Assembly: GCF_032399705.1 (NCBI RefSeq)
Contig: NZ_CP135922.1
Span: 1,426,001-1,490,000, forward strand
DNA length: 64,000 nucleotides
Reading direction: 5' to 3'
Source: Paenibacillus sp. BIC5C1
Lineage (GTDB): Bacteria > Bacillota > Bacilli > Paenibacillales > Paenibacillaceae
Shown: positions 1 to 9,995 of the stretch, in pieces
Numbering within the stretch: the first letter of the stretch is position 1
How the letters are laid out: every line of letters starts with the position of its first letter
Program-made: the position numbers and the translations under genes
The notes under the pieces: model-generated
What the model saw: only the letters and a program-made list of their open reading frames with translations
What the model was told of the DNA's origin: nothing
Database searches by the model: none

Positions 1-83
1 TCGCAGACAGGTTTTGCTTTTCGAAACTGTAGAATATGTGTATAATCACTCAAAATAGAGACAGTTGGCTAGGAGTGATCAAC

Positions 84-1499
84 ATGCAATGGAACGATCT
101 GAGAGAACATAGACAATATCCTGAACTAACAAAACTGGATGGGGCTCGTGCAGCCTATGAGCGGGACTATTCCAGACTGATACATTCACCGACTTTTCGT
201 CGGCTGCAAGGCAAATCGCAGGTGTTTGGTGCAGGAACGGGCGATTATTATCGCACACGATTGACCCACTCCCTGGAGGTGGCGCAGATTGCCCGAGAAG
301 CGGCAAGAAGCTTGCTGCGTCGCTACCCGGAGGTGGAGTTGAATCAGGCGGACAACCCCGGACTGATTATTGATTCGGAAGTGGTGGAATGTGCCGCGAT
401 TGCGCATGACTTCGGTCACCCGCCTTTTGGGCATAAAGGGGAAGAAGTGCTGGATGGCATCCTCGATGATCTCATTAACACTGAGGTCAAGAAAATCATG
501 AAGAAAAATCGTGGGGCCAAATCACCTCAACCGGAACCGGAGATTCGTGCAGAGCTAAAGCGGAAATATGAGCACTTTGAAGGTAACGCGCATAACTTCC
601 GCCTCATTATGTATTTGGAAAAACGGGAAGATATCGATGGGCTGAACCTGTCGGATGCGGTGCTGCTTGGCATTAACAAGTATCCGTATCCTGGCACGGA
701 GAGCAAGAAAGGCATGTATCATCATGAATGGCAGTATATCCGCGAGATTCGCAATCGTTGGCACATCCCTGCTGGCAAAAAGACGCTTGAAGCGCAGCTG
801 ATGGACCTCTGCGATGATATTGCGTATTCCGCACATGATCTGGAAGATGGCATCAAGGCAGGCAAAATCGAAGTACATGAGCATTTCCTGCAAGATCCGC
901 ATATCAATCGATTGATTGTGGATAAGATTACGACACTGGAGGATCTGTTCTGGAACGGATGGACAAGGGAAGCGATTGGCAAAAAAGTTGAAGAAGTCCT
1001 CGCTTCGTTCCTACGCATCTGGAATGAAAAGATGCCGTTCTGTGAGAATGATTACTCACGAACCCGCCGTGAGGTCAAGGCTTACTGGGTCAGCCTTTTT
1101 GTCGCTAGCCTGGGGGTTATTGATAACGGAGACTGGAAAAAGGTGACGTTTGTCCGTGAAGGCGCCGAGGACCTGGATATGCTCCGTACGGTGAGTGTGC
1201 TCAAGAGCTTTGCCTGGGTGACCATGATTCGCGACCTGCGTGTGCAGAGGCTGCAAAAGCGCAGCGAATGGATGATTAAACGTCTGTGGGATGCTTTCCT
1301 TGATCCGGAAACGTCCAAATCCATTATCCCGTCCGATTGGCTGCAACGCTATGAGAAGGATCAGGCGAAAGCAAATCCGATCTGGACTTGGGAGCACATG
1401 GTGATTGATTATATTGCCGGGATGACGGACGCGTTTGCCGAGAAAATATACAATGAACTGTACGGTCTCAAGGTTGGTTCCATCTACGATCTGGATTAG
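84..1499 (+). CDS. dgt: dGTPase / HD-domain dNTP triphosphohydrolase
   Basis: Predicted deoxyguanosinetriphosphate triphosphohydrolase of 471 residues, which hydrolyses dGTP (and perhaps other dNTPs) to the deoxynucleoside and tripolyphosphate in the cytosol. The HD-domain metal ligands are visible: a His in RLTHSLEVAQIARE, the HD pair in AIAHDFGHPPFGHKGEE, and a distal Asp in LMDLCDDIAYSAHDLED. The N-terminal segment with RDYSRLIHSPTFRRLQGKSQ is typical of the family. The start at 84 is chosen because AGGAG lies at 71-75; an in-frame upstream ATG at 36 lacks a comparable site and would add 16 residues. The gene is followed after 30 bases by a monooxygenase gene on the same strand, with no terminator between, so they may be cotranscribed. 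A TATAAT at 41-46 could be its -10 box. Confidence 0.93.
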   Translation: MQWNDLREHRQYPELTKLDGARAAYERDYSRLIHSPTFRRLQGKSQVFGAGTGDYYRTRLTHSLEVAQIAREAARSLLRRYPEVELNQADNPGLIIDSEVVECAAIAHDFGHPPFGHKGEEVLDGILDDLINTEVKKIMKKNRGAKSPQPEPEIRAELKRKYEHFEGNAHNFRLIMYLEKREDIDGLNLSDAVLLGINKYPYPGTESKKGMYHHEWQYIREIRNRWHIPAGKKTLEAQLMDLCDDIAYSAHDLEDGIKAGKIEVHEHFLQDPHINRLIVDKITTLEDLFWNGWTREAIGKKVEEVLASFLRIWNEKMPFCENDYSRTRREVKAYWVSLFVASLGVIDNGDWKKVTFVREGAEDLDMLRTVSVLKSFAWVTMIRDLRVQRLQKRSEWMIKRLWDAFLDPETSKSIIPSDWLQRYEKDQAKANPIWTWEHMVIDYIAGMTDAFAEKIYNELYGLKVGSIYDLD

Positions 1500-1529
1500 A
1501 GATAAGCTAGACGAAGGGAGATGAGACGC

Positions 1530-2525
1530 TTGGGCGCGAAGATCAGTGGAAAATACAATCTGGGCGTACTTGACCTTGTCCCAAGGTTGAACGGCGCCAC
1601 AGCAGAGCAGGCGCTTCAACAATCCGTTACACTTGCGCAGCATGCTGAAGCATGGGGCTATTCAAGGTACTGGACGTCGGAGCACCATGATATGGACGAA
1701 CTTGCATCAGCATCACCGGAAGTGCTGCTTGCTCATATTGGTGCGCGAACGAACACGATCCAGCTTGGCTCCGGTGCCGTACTGTTACCACATTATAGCC
1801 CGCTTAAGGTAGCGGAGTCGTTTCGACTATTGGCGGCGCTCTACCCGGGGCGAATTGAGTTAGGCTTGGGACGTGCTCCTGGGGGCGGTCCCCATGCAAC
1901 GATGGCCTTGAGTGGCAATTATTTGCAGCATGTATCCAAGTTGCCAGAATCGCTCGCGGCACTGACCGAACTACTGGAAGATCGTTACACTTATGAAGAA
2001 CATCCGGTGACAGCCCGCCCGATTCCGGAACTTCCATTATCCTTATGGATGTTGGGTACCAACGTGAAGAGTGCTGAGTTTGCTGCACGTTTCGGTATGG
2101 GGTATGTATTCGGACAATTCATGAGTGATGCGGATGGTACGGAGGCTGTGCGGCGTTATCGGGAGGGCTTTATCCCCAGCGCCAATAGGAAAGAGCCGGA
2201 GGTTATGGTTGCTGTAAGTGTGCTGTGTGCGGAGACGCAGGAAGAGGCGTTGTCCTGGAGCCGCGAAATGGCGGAGAGACGTAGAGCCGCTGGAAAAGAA
2301 AACTCAACGCAGTCTGACAATGTCAGCACAAGTACCGGCACCAACGACATGACCGATGCCAATGAGAATGAGGTACAACGGCATTATGCCGGTACACCTG
2401 AACAAGTCTCGAAACAGTTGCAGCAGGTGTGCCAAAGGCTGAATACGGATCGGCTGCTTGTCGTGACAACTGGACCAGATTACGAGAGAAGGTTGGCTTC
2501 ATACAAGTTGCTGGTGAACGCATAA
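1530..2525 (+). CDS. LLM-class flavin-dependent oxidoreductase (bacterial luciferase-like)
   Basis: Predicted FMN-dependent monooxygenase of the luciferase-like family, 331 residues. The family signatures seen are the N-terminal LGVLDLVPRLNGATAEQAL, the WTSEHHDMDELASASPEVLL strand (the ARYWxxEHH-type motif), IQLGSGAVLLPHYSPLKVAE and PGRIELGLGRAPGG. The substrate cannot be told from sequence. The TTG at 1530 is preferred because AAGGGAG at 1514-1520 is then 9 bases away; the ATG at 1521 would abut the ribosome binding site. A Thr/Ser/Asn-rich stretch near residues 255-280 is less conserved-looking and may be a surface loop. The gene lies directly behind dgt and is followed by a strong terminator. 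Confidence 0.88.
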   Translation: MGAKISGKYNLGVLDLVPRLNGATAEQALQQSVTLAQHAEAWGYSRYWTSEHHDMDELASASPEVLLAHIGARTNTIQLGSGAVLLPHYSPLKVAESFRLLAALYPGRIELGLGRAPGGGPHATMALSGNYLQHVSKLPESLAALTELLEDRYTYEEHPVTARPIPELPLSLWMLGTNVKSAEFAARFGMGYVFGQFMSDADGTEAVRRYREGFIPSANRKEPEVMVAVSVLCAETQEEALSWSREMAERRRAAGKENSTQSDNVSTSTGTNDMTDANENEVQRHYAGTPEQVSKQLQQVCQRLNTDRLLVVTTGPDYERRLASYKLLVNA

Positions 2526-2599
2526 GAGGGCGGCTGCTAGCCGTTCTGATACAAAGAATGGCGGGTTCCATACCGCCTATCTGCATGGATTCAAATCGT

Positions 2600-2645
2600 A
2601 AGAGCTGCAGATCGGATATTTGCCGTATGCTGCAGCTCTTTTTTG
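2600..2645 (+). terminator. Rho-independent terminator after the monooxygenase gene
   Basis: An 11-bp perfect stem, AAGAGCTGCAG (2600-2610) and CTGCAGCTCTT (2630-2640), is followed by a T-run. It closes the dgt-monooxygenase unit. The rest of 2646-2887 holds AT-rich sequence with two TATAAT-like boxes (2750-2755 and near 2773), probably promoter for the downstream receptor gene; I see no clear sigma-D motif. Confidence 0.85.
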
Positions 2646-2887
2646 CTTCATTTAACTCTGAATTTTACATCATTCGATTGCGTTCAACAGATGATGTGGA
2701 ATAATCACAAGATTTTACAAAATAAAGCATGACTAAAACAAAAGAATGTTATAATACTTTACGTCTCTTTTCCTATAGATATAATATAGAAAAGAGTAAT
2801 TTGCAAGATGCCAAAAGAAGGGTAAAACAGCGACAAAAGCACCTAAAATACGGAAGTGGCCGAAGATGGGCACAAGGGGGAAATCAT

Positions 2888-4600
2888 ATGTTCAGCAGAT
2901 TCAGGATCAAGAGTATCGGTCTGCGTATCAGCATCGCGTTCTATCTATTAATCCTCTGTTTAATTCTTCTTAGTGTCACGATTGTTACACAAATGAACTC
3001 GATGGAAAGAAACACGAATATGATCACCAATAACTGGATGCCCTCCATCCAGCAGATTAACCGATTGAATTATACAACAGAACATATTTTGTCATTGAGC
3101 TATCGTCACTTTGATGCACAGGCAGGGGCCAAAGCGGACCTTGCTGAAGAGCGCACCAAATACATTCGCGAAACGGCTCAGGCTATTAAAATATATGATC
3201 AGCAGCAGAAGACGGATGAAGAAAAAGAACATTGGGAAGCTTTAAAGACCAAGTGGGAAGCTTACCTGAAGATTAACACGCAATCCATCAAGCTGAGTGA
3301 TGAAGGTCAGGAACAACTGGCTAAGGAAGTATCCGAAAAAGGGGCCGCCTCCTTCGATGCCATGCAAGTCCATCTGGACTATCTGGTGGATTACAATCAG
3401 GAGCAATCCGATCTCTCAGCAGCTCAGACGATCAGATCCGTACAGGATGGCCGAATCATTATCGTCATTGGTGTTCTCGTGATGATTATCATTACGGCGA
3501 TTGCGATCCCGATTATCCGTTCACAAGTTGTCAAACCGCTGCTTCGGGTGATCAGTGCTGTGAAGCTGATTGCGGAGGGTCAATTAAATGTTCAGGACAT
3601 ACATACCAAACATGAAGACGAAGTTGGTGTACTTGCCAAAGCCGTGAATGACATGAAAGGTAATCTGACCTCCATGGTACTGAATGTCAGACGAATCGCT
3701 GAAGCCGTTAACCGCCAAAGCAGCGAACTGGCCATTTCCTCTGAAGAGGTTAAGATCGGCAGTCGCCAAATTGCCATAACGATGGAAGAGTCGGCAAAGG
3801 CGGCAGAGAGTCAGGCGGAAACGGCTGTTGAATCTGCCCGTACGGTCGAGGGATTGAACGCACATATCCAGCAACATTCCGAGCAGGGAAATCAGCTTCG
3901 ACTAATGTCGGACCTGATTCTGAAACAAGGACAGACCGGTCGCGAGTCCATGGAGCAATCCGTGAACCAAATGTTACAGATTGCCGGCGCAGTTTCGTCT
4001 TCCATGAACAAGATGGAACAGCTGGACCGCAAAAACGAAGATATATCACAGTTGGTTCAAGTCATTCATGACATTGCGCGCCAGACCAACCTGCTCGCAT
4101 TGAATGCCTCCATTGAAGCTGCCCGTGCAGGGGAGAGTGGACGCGGATTTGCAGTTGTTGCAGCAGAAGTACGGAAGTTGTCTGAAGCCGTTCGGACCTC
4201 TGTAGAGGAGATTACAGTCATCACGGAGGATATCCAGAAGGATTCTCAGGGTGTTGTTGAGGAATTGCGAACAGGTGTACTGGAAACAGAGCGCGGGCAA
4301 CAGCAAGTACGTAATTCCGGCAATCTGTTCCGTACCATTAGTGAGTCGGTCGAGGGGATGGTCCAAGTCATTGGTACAATGACGGATGGACTGGAAGGCA
4401 TGCAGGAAGCGAGCGGACGCATGAATGATTTCAGTCAACAAATTTCGGCAGTATCCGAGGAATCCGCGGCAAGTGTAGAGGAAGTGTCAGCTTCGGCCGA
4501 GGAACAGGTGAGTTCGATGGAAACAATTAGCGGCAATATTCAAACCCTGAAAGATCTGTCCGAAGATCTGCTTTCTTCCATTGAAAAATTAAAAATATAA
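2888..4600 (+). CDS. methyl-accepting chemotaxis protein
   Basis: Membrane chemoreceptor of 570 residues that would signal to CheA/CheW. It has an N-terminal transmembrane helix (about residues 14-36), an extracytoplasmic helical bundle of about 150 residues resembling the 4HB_MCP domain, a second membrane helix around residues 190-210, a HAMP domain, and a long cytoplasmic coiled coil. The signalling tip contains [18 protein letters not shown], the most conserved motif of the family. The start at 2888 is supported by AAGGGGG at 2873-2879; the longer reading frame from 2729 adds 53 residues of non-membrane sequence upstream and is not supported. No chemotaxis genes are adjacent, so it is an orphan receptor whose ligand is unknown. 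Confidence 0.93.
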   Translation: MFSRFRIKSIGLRISIAFYLLILCLILLSVTIVTQMNSMERNTNMITNNWMPSIQQINRLNYTTEHILSLSYRHFDAQAGAKADLAEERTKYIRETAQAIKIYDQQQKTDEEKEHWEALKTKWEAYLKINTQSIKLSDEGQEQLAKEVSEKGAASFDAMQVHLDYLVDYNQEQSDLSAAQTIRSVQDGRIIIVIGVLVMIIITAIAIPIIRSQVVKPLLRVISAVKLIAEGQLNVQDIHTKHEDEVGVLAKAVNDMKGNLTSMVLNVRRIAEAVNRQSSELAISSEEVKIGSRQIAITMEESAKAAESQAETAVESARTVEGLNAHIQQHSEQGNQLRLMSDLILKQGQTGRESMEQSVNQMLQIAGAVSSSMNKMEQLDRKNEDISQLVQVIHDIARQTNLLALNASIEAARAGESGRGFAVVAAEVRKLSEAVRTSVEEITVITEDIQKDSQGVVEELRTGVLETERGQQQVRNSGNLFRTISESVEGMVQVIGTMTDGLEGMQEASGRMNDFSQQISAVSEESAASVEEVSASAEEQVSSMETISGNIQTLKDLSEDLLSSIEKLKI

Positions 4601-4644
4601 AACATCTTCTTATAATAGAAGAAACATGAAGGACGGCTACCATA

Positions 4645-5619
4645 TTGAGCTCTACAAACAGCAAAGATTCATTTGTCGGAAGTTATGTATATACCTTCGC
4701 TTGCCATGAGAATGAACGTGCCCTATGTGAATTGGAATTGGGAACGATGCTCGTTCCTGGGACAGATTTTGGTTCAGGAGTTCACGCCTATGTTCACTCC
4801 GATGTTTGTATTCCACCAGGTAGAAGTCCATTTGTCCGGGGCAGATTGGATGTGATGGCTGAAGCGGATACAGTGGCAGGTCTGAAACCTGCTGCTTCGC
4901 AAATCGATCTGTCATCTGGTGAAACGTTCAAGGTTGTCTGTTTGAAAGAGGGCGATGACATGCCGGATTATGCGCATTCCCGTCTACTGGAAAAAGAGTT
5001 GGGCATGTGCATTCAAGGCAAAGCTATGATGAAACAGCCTGACGTAACTTTTGGACTAATGCATGTGAATGGAAAATGGCTCTTCGGTCAATGGAAAGAA
5101 GCCGATCGCTCGTGGCAAACCCATCATCAGAAGCCACAGAATTACTCCACAGGCCTTGGTGTTACGTTAGCCAGAGCGTTGGTCAATATTGCTATTCCAC
5201 AAGTGGAGGGACATCAGTTGCTCGATCCATGCTGCGGAATGGGAACCGTTGTAATTGAGGCATTGTCGATGGGAATTGAAGCCAAAGGAAATGATTTGAA
5301 CCCTTTGGCAGTACATGGGGCACGCATTAATCTTCCTCATTATGGGTATGATCCAGCCAGAATTACCCTCGGGGATATGAATGATTTGGAAGGTTTCTAC
5401 GATGCAGCTATTCTGGACATGCCATATAATCTCTGTTCTGTTCTTCCGGATGAGGAACAACTTGCCATGTTGAAGAGTTTGAAGAGACTTGCAGGACGGG
5501 CAGTGATCGTTTCCACCGAATGGGTGGAGGGGCACATTCTGGATGCCGGATGGAACATCGATCAGTATCGAACGGTGAGCAAAGGCACGTTTATACGTCA
5601 CATTTGGCTGTGCGCTTAG
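4645..5619 (+). CDS. TRM11/UPF0020-type RNA methyltransferase-like protein
   Basis: Predicted SAM-dependent methyltransferase of 324 residues. The C-terminal half has the Rossmann motif LLDPCCGMGTVVIEALSMG, an acidic KGNDLNPLA strand, and DMPYN in the position of the N6A/N2G catalytic (D/N)PPY motif. This layout matches THUMP-type Trm11/RlmL-like enzymes that modify guanosine in RNA; the N-terminal half does not show an obvious THUMP domain by eye. Translation probably starts at the TTG at 4645, with a GAAGGACGG site about 10 bases upstream. It stands between the chemoreceptor and a strong bidirectional terminator. The substrate is not predictable here. Confidence 0.75.
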   Translation: MSSTNSKDSFVGSYVYTFACHENERALCELELGTMLVPGTDFGSGVHAYVHSDVCIPPGRSPFVRGRLDVMAEADTVAGLKPAASQIDLSSGETFKVVCLKEGDDMPDYAHSRLLEKELGMCIQGKAMMKQPDVTFGLMHVNGKWLFGQWKEADRSWQTHHQKPQNYSTGLGVTLARALVNIAIPQVEGHQLLDPCCGMGTVVIEALSMGIEAKGNDLNPLAVHGARINLPHYGYDPARITLGDMNDLEGFYDAAILDMPYNLCSVLPDEEQLAMLKSLKRLAGRAVIVSTEWVEGHILDAGWNIDQYRTVSKGTFIRHIWLCA

Positions 5620-5642
5620 AACGACTGCGCTGAAATAACAGA

Positions 5643-5690
5643 AAAAACCTCCATACCGGAAAAAATCCATTTTCCGGTATGGAGGTTTTT
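5643..5690. terminator. bidirectional terminator between convergent genes
   Basis: A near-perfect stem with AAAACCTCCATACCGGA on one side and TCCGGTATGGAGGTTTT on the other, with A-run and T-run flanks. It separates the plus-strand methyltransferase-like gene from the convergent dehydrogenase and could serve both. Confidence 0.88.
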
Positions 5691-5754
5691 GATTTTAGTA
5701 GGGAAAATACCTTACATGAATTTGTACAATTTCACATAGGAACATCTAGAATTT

Positions 5755-6711
5755 TTAGTATTTATGACTATAATTCACCAGATTGAGCGGGAGAGTTCTT
5801 CCGGCGATATATGCTTCCAAATTTTGAACGAAAATATCAAGTGCCCGCTCGGTGTATTGCTCTGTACTGCCTGCAATGTGCGGCGTAATCAGGACGTTCT
5901 CCTTACCCCACAGTGGATGATCGGCAGGGAGCGGTTCTTCCTCGAATACGTCAAGTGCAGCAAAGGCAACCTTTCCACTGTCCAGTGCACCCAGCAGAGC
6001 TTCTGTATTCACGCTTGGACCACGTCCAACATTGACGAAACAGGAACCGGATTTGAAATGCTCAAATGCAGTCTGATTATAGATATGATGGGTTTCATCT
6101 GTGAGTGGCAAAATATTGATAACGTAATCGCCTTGCCCCAGTGCTTCATATAGGCCGGACATATTGTACATTTGGTCTACATTTGGAACGTCTTTTCCGG
6201 AGCGCCGAACTCCAATGACGTTCATGCCTAGCGCTTTGAGAATGCGCGCGGTTTCTGATCCGATCTCGCCCACACCGACGATGACCGCTGTTTTGCCATG
6301 CAATTCCGGAAGAGGTTTGCCTGGGGATTTCCATTCCGCCTGCTGCTGGTGCAGCATCGCTTGTCTAAGCCAGCGGCTGTGGGACAACATCATACCCAGA
6401 ATAATTTCGGTAATGGGAATGGCATGTACGCCATTAGCACTGGTTAACATTATGTTTTTTTGTTCCAAATCTGAGAAAGGAAGGTTGTCCACACCTGCGG
6501 ACCAAACCTGAACCCATTTTAAAGGGCTGTTTTCTTTCAGTGCATGTTCGGTTACCAGAGGAGACCAGCCTAAGACAATTTCGGCTTCTTTTAACTCCGA
6601 TGTGTCAATCTCTTTGGCTTTGCCAACCGTAAGTGTATAACCTGGTGCTGCATCCAGAATGCGTTGTTGCTGCTTTGTCGACAAGGATGGGAAACATACA
6701 ATTTTACCCAT
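5755..6711 (-). CDS. D-2-hydroxyacid dehydrogenase (NAD(P)-dependent)
   Basis: Predicted oxidoreductase of 318 residues interconverting a 2-oxoacid and a D-2-hydroxyacid. The nucleotide-binding glycine motif GVGEIGSETA is at about residue 145. The catalytic Arg (in NVGRGPSVNTEALL), Glu (EEEPLPADHPLW) and His (ITPHIAGSTEQY) positions are recognisable. The family includes glyoxylate/hydroxypyruvate reductases and phosphoglycerate dehydrogenase; the short form without an ACT domain argues against a biosynthetic SerA. It is a single-gene unit, facing away from thpR and convergent with the methyltransferase-like gene. Confidence 0.88.
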   Translation of the reverse strand: MGKIVCFPSLSTKQQQRILDAAPGYTLTVGKAKEIDTSELKEAEIVLGWSPLVTEHALKENSPLKWVQVWSAGVDNLPFSDLEQKNIMLTSANGVHAIPITEIILGMMLSHSRWLRQAMLHQQQAEWKSPGKPLPELHGKTAVIVGVGEIGSETARILKALGMNVIGVRRSGKDVPNVDQMYNMSGLYEALGQGDYVINILPLTDETHHIYNQTAFEHFKSGSCFVNVGRGPSVNTEALLGALDSGKVAFAALDVFEEEPLPADHPLWGKENVLITPHIAGSTEQYTERALDIFVQNLEAYIAGRTLPLNLVNYSHKY

Positions 6712-6900
6712 AGTTAGTGGCCTCCTGAATTGAAATAAGTTGTGGTATTAGTTTAGCAGAAAAGAAGACGATGTGCGTAAAAGGCAGGAATACAGCCTCA
6801 TGTGCAAATCCCAAAAATTGTGTCACTCTATACTTAACCAGCTTGAAACGATAGAGACGACTGTGAAATAATAAAACGAACTTTAGAAGAGGTGTATACC

Positions 6901-7509
6901 ATGAATAACTATTCACATTCACATACCGATCTTCCATCCCGACGGGAACGATTATTTATTGCACTCCGTATGCCGGCACATATTCAGAATTTACTTCGGA
7001 TGTCTGCGGAACAGGTGCAAGGAAAGCTTGATTTTCGCAAATGGACGGACTACCGGGATTATCATATTACACTGCAATTTCTGGGAGATACCCTTGTAAG
7101 TGACATTGGACATCTGCGTAAAGCGCTGCGTTCGGCAACGGCCGGGTTCCAGCCTTTTGAACTGCAATTATCCGGATGGGGAACGTTTGGTCTGGAAGAA
7201 GCGCCAAAGGTGTTGTGGAAGGGTGTTGAGGGAGAAACGGATCAACTTCATCTTCTGCAAAAACAGATCGTGGGCGCAACTTCTTCCCTTGGATTTGAGG
7301 CGGAATTAAGACCTTATTCTCCTCATATTACGATTGCGCGTAAATTTCTGGGCCAAAACCCAGGAAATGAAGATAAAGGGATATTTGGAGTGCTTCCAGG
7401 GCAGTTTTTAGGTGTTAATTCTTGGATGGTCCAAGATTTTGTGCTTTATGTGACACAGCCAGGTCAGGCGCCGATGTATGACGTCGTGGATACGTTTTCT
7501 TTTTCCTGA
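6901..7509 (+). CDS. thpR: RNA 2',3'-cyclic phosphodiesterase (2H phosphoesterase)
   Basis: Predicted 2H-family enzyme of 202 residues that opens 2',3'-cyclic phosphates on RNA ends (formerly called 2'-5' RNA ligase). Both HxTx catalytic motifs are present: HITL in YHITLQFLGD and HITI in SPHITIARK, about 90 residues apart, as in the LigT/ThpR family. The opening RLFIALRMP strand is also typical. The ATG at 6901 is chosen because GAAGAGGTG lies 7 bases upstream; a GTG at 6892 is in frame but overlaps that site. It appears to be monocistronic. Confidence 0.88.
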   Translation: MNNYSHSHTDLPSRRERLFIALRMPAHIQNLLRMSAEQVQGKLDFRKWTDYRDYHITLQFLGDTLVSDIGHLRKALRSATAGFQPFELQLSGWGTFGLEEAPKVLWKGVEGETDQLHLLQKQIVGATSSLGFEAELRPYSPHITIARKFLGQNPGNEDKGIFGVLPGQFLGVNSWMVQDFVLYVTQPGQAPMYDVVDTFSFS

Positions 7510-7639
7510 AACTCATTGATATGACATAAAATCACATTGACATAACGTTATTCCCTATGTAATATTAGCCATCGTTATTCAAATTCTTTTTTTGTGGTTA
7601 CTTAGATTAGGGAATTGTTTCGACAGGAGGAATCTTCGA

Positions 7640-8497
7640 ATGGATATTATAAGCAAGAATCGTTGGGTGGCACCGATGTTATCTGTGCTGCTTGTATGTA
7701 TAGTGGGGGCTAACGTCGTTCAGGCGACTGGAAAATGGAATGAGGCAAGTGATAGCAAACAGATGACCGAACTTGCGGCATCAGCAGAAAATAGCGAAAA
7801 TTCTTTTAGCGGAGACAGGCGCATGACGGAAGACGGGACAAGTCTATCTTCTGATGCGTCTACACAGACTGATAACTGGACCAATTCGCTTCCGGCCAAG
7901 AACTGGCTGACGGCTGCCCAGGAAGAGCAGGAACAGAAAGAAGCCAAGGCTAAACATGCGGCCCGAGCTGCAGCAGCGGCCAAAGCGAAGAAAGAAGCAG
8001 CTCTGAAATTGGCCAAGATAGAGCATGCCAAAGCGGTAGCTGCAATTACGACTCCCCCCCAAAAACTTTACTTTACACGGACCAAACTCCTGAACCAGGA
8101 AGACTCGAAACTTGCAACCTGGTCATACAGTGTGTCCGATAAAGAGCTGCTTCTGCTGCAAAAAATCGTCATGGCAGAGGCGGAAGGTGAACCGTACGAA
8201 GGCAAAGTGGCAGTTGCCAATGTTGTCTTAAACCGGCTGCGGTCAGCCAATTTTCCCGATACCATTTACAAAGTAATCTACCAGAAATCTCAATTCAGTC
8301 CTGTAGCGAACGGGCGCTTGAAACGTGTTACTCCTAATGAGGACAGTATCAAGGCGGTTAATGCAGCACTGAATGGGAAAAAGGAAGTCGCCGATGATAC
8401 GTATTATTTCTTGTCATTGACGCTTGCGGACGATCTGACAGTGGCTCGTTCCCAGAAAAAAGTAAAAACGATCGGGCATCATACTTTTTACAAGTAA
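7640..8497 (+). CDS. secreted SleB/CwlJ-like cell wall hydrolase
   Basis: Exported protein of 285 residues. A hydrophobic segment (about residues 9-27, MLSVLLVCIVGANVVQA) looks like a signal peptide or anchor. A low-complexity linker follows, rich in Glu, Lys and Ala (about residues 90-130, helical, coiled-coil-like). The C-terminal 120 residues match the Hydrolase_2 (SleB) domain: EGEPYEGKVAVANVVLNRL, QFSPVANGRL and DDTYYFL. Such enzymes cut spore cortex or cell-wall peptidoglycan as lytic transglycosylases. The start at 7640 follows a perfect AGGAGG at 7625-7630. The linker suggests a vegetative wall or sporulation role rather than the classical SleB, which carries an N-terminal peptidoglycan-binding domain. 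Confidence 0.85.
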   Translation: MDIISKNRWVAPMLSVLLVCIVGANVVQATGKWNEASDSKQMTELAASAENSENSFSGDRRMTEDGTSLSSDASTQTDNWTNSLPAKNWLTAAQEEQEQKEAKAKHAARAAAAAKAKKEAALKLAKIEHAKAVAAITTPPQKLYFTRTKLLNQEDSKLATWSYSVSDKELLLLQKIVMAEAEGEPYEGKVAVANVVLNRLRSANFPDTIYKVIYQKSQFSPVANGRLKRVTPNEDSIKAVNAALNGKKEVADDTYYFLSLTLADDLTVARSQKKVKTIGHHTFYK

Positions 8498-8672
8498 TTG
8501 ACCCGTAAATTCTGCAAACAGGCAGGGTAGTTAACTATGTATTCGCTACATAGACCTTGAAAAGCCCTGTAATGCAGTTTTATTTCGTCGTTTTTAATTT
8601 GATTGGTGATGAGAGTTTGTTATTTAAATTACCCTTTTTACCAGCTAATCATACAGAAATATGAATGAAATA

Positions 8673-8716
8673 AAAGAAGGTTCCCTTCCGGATTAATGGA
8701 GGGGAACCTTCTTTAT
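8673..8716. terminator. bidirectional terminator
   Basis: A 13-bp stem, AAAGAAGGTTCCC (8673-8685) and GGGGAACCTTCTTT (8701-8714), sits between the convergent hydrolase and glycosyltransferase genes. The T-run after the second arm serves the plus strand and the A-run before the first serves the minus strand. Confidence 0.85.
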
Positions 8717-8774
8717 GCATGTCTTTAAGAGATGAAACGCCTTCGTAGAACGATTAGAAGGGGTCATAGAGCTG

Positions 8775-9995
8775 CTAGAATGGGATTCGGGTACCTGACA
8801 GCGAAGTTGCTCCAATTCCGGCTGTGAAGCGCTCCTTGGGCGCTGATGTGACTTCCGCTGTGGCCGGGAACAATAAATCATGGACAGCCTGGGCACAACA
8901 GGTTGGATCGTAGGTGTTTTTGCTCCCTAATTTGTGGACTGATTTCAGCTGACTTTCAGCTTCACGTGGTGCATAGATCTGCTCACACAAATGCCTGAAG
9001 CGATTGGTTATAGCGTCAGCAGAGTGAATCACCTGGCCGTATCCGGCTTGTACAAAATATTCACAGTTCTCTTCTTCCTGTCCCGGCAATGGAGGTACGA
9101 ATAACATCGGCAAGCCTTTAGCCAATGCTTCTGTACAAGTCATGCCACCTGGTTTCGTAATGAGCACATCGGATACGTCCATCAGTTTGCTGACCTCACG
9201 GGTATACCCAAGAATGCGTATATTCGGATGTTGGAAGCAGGACATTTCTTTCAGCTTGGCAATCATTTTCTCATTGCTTCCCAGACAGAACAGCAGCTGT
9301 ACACGATCCGCCCATGACGTGAGGGCCTTCATATGCTCTTCATCAAAGGAAAGACCCCATCCGCCACCCATTAGCAGAGCAGTGGGCATGTTCTGAAGCC
9401 CCATTTCCTGTCGGAGGCTTACCTTGTCTCCTGCTTCCCAGAAGTCAGGATGCACAGGAATACCGGTGATTTGGATGCGAGAGGGCTCAACACCCCTGAT
9501 CTCAAGCAGAGCCTTTACCTGTGGCGTGGATACCAAATATTTGTTGACCTCGGGATTAATCCACGTTGCATGTACGTCATAGTCTGTGACCAGCGTATAT
9601 AGTGGAATATTAAGTCCCTGGCGTTTCAGTCGTGAGATGACCGCATTCGGAAATGGATGAGTACAGATCACAGCATCGGGTTTCAATTGGGATACGACTT
9701 GAGCCGTCTGTGTGTAGAAAATCCGGTGCAAGGCCAGTTTGGTAAATCCGTTTAGTGATTTGTTGTATTGTGTCCGATACAGCAGACTGACCAGCTTAGG
9801 CTGAACAGTTAGCGTCTTGCGGTATGCAGACAGAATAAGCGGAGCCATGGTTGGATTTAAAAATTTGCCGAGCTCAATAACCCGACTATGCACATGTGGA
9901 CTGACTTTCTTAATGCCGCTTGCGAGCGCATGGGCGGCCTGGGTGTGACCGGTGCCGAAACCTTCGGATAACAAGAGCACTCTTGGTTTTCGCAT
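8775..9995 (-). CDS. UgtP/MGDG synthase-like glycosyltransferase (GT28 family)
   Basis: Predicted GT-B glycosyltransferase of 406 residues, related to diacylglycerol glucosyltransferase UgtP and plant MGDG synthases, which add sugars from UDP-sugars to membrane diacylglycerol. The N-terminal LLLSEGFGTGHTQAAHAL is the acceptor-domain glycine/His motif. The C-terminal ITKPGGMTCTEALAKGLPM and FVPPLPGQEEEN form the donor-binding region typical of this group. The start at 9995 is supported by AAAGGTGAACTC immediately upstream on the minus strand; the open frame extends 33 residues further without a better site. A lipid glycosylation role is inferred from the family; a glucolipid or lipoteichoic acid anchor function is likely but untested. 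Confidence 0.82.
   Translation of the reverse strand: MRKPRVLLLSEGFGTGHTQAAHALASGIKKVSPHVHSRVIELGKFLNPTMAPLILSAYRKTLTVQPKLVSLLYRTQYNKSLNGFTKLALHRIFYTQTAQVVSQLKPDAVICTHPFPNAVISRLKRQGLNIPLYTLVTDYDVHATWINPEVNKYLVSTPQVKALLEIRGVEPSRIQITGIPVHPDFWEAGDKVSLRQEMGLQNMPTALLMGGGWGLSFDEEHMKALTSWADRVQLLFCLGSNEKMIAKLKEMSCFQHPNIRILGYTREVSKLMDVSDVLITKPGGMTCTEALAKGLPMLFVPPLPGQEEENCEYFVQAGYGQVIHSADAITNRFRHLCEQIYAPREAESQLKSVHKLGSKNTYDPTCCAQAVHDLLFPATAEVTSAPKERFTAGIGATSLSGTRIPF

Noticed and set aside
1056..1643. 195-codon minus-strand frame across dgt and the monooxygenase gene
   Set aside because: Shadow of two real genes with clear motifs on the plus strand.
2429..2704. 91-codon plus-strand frame after the monooxygenase gene
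   Set aside because: It overlaps the real gene out of frame and runs through the terminator.
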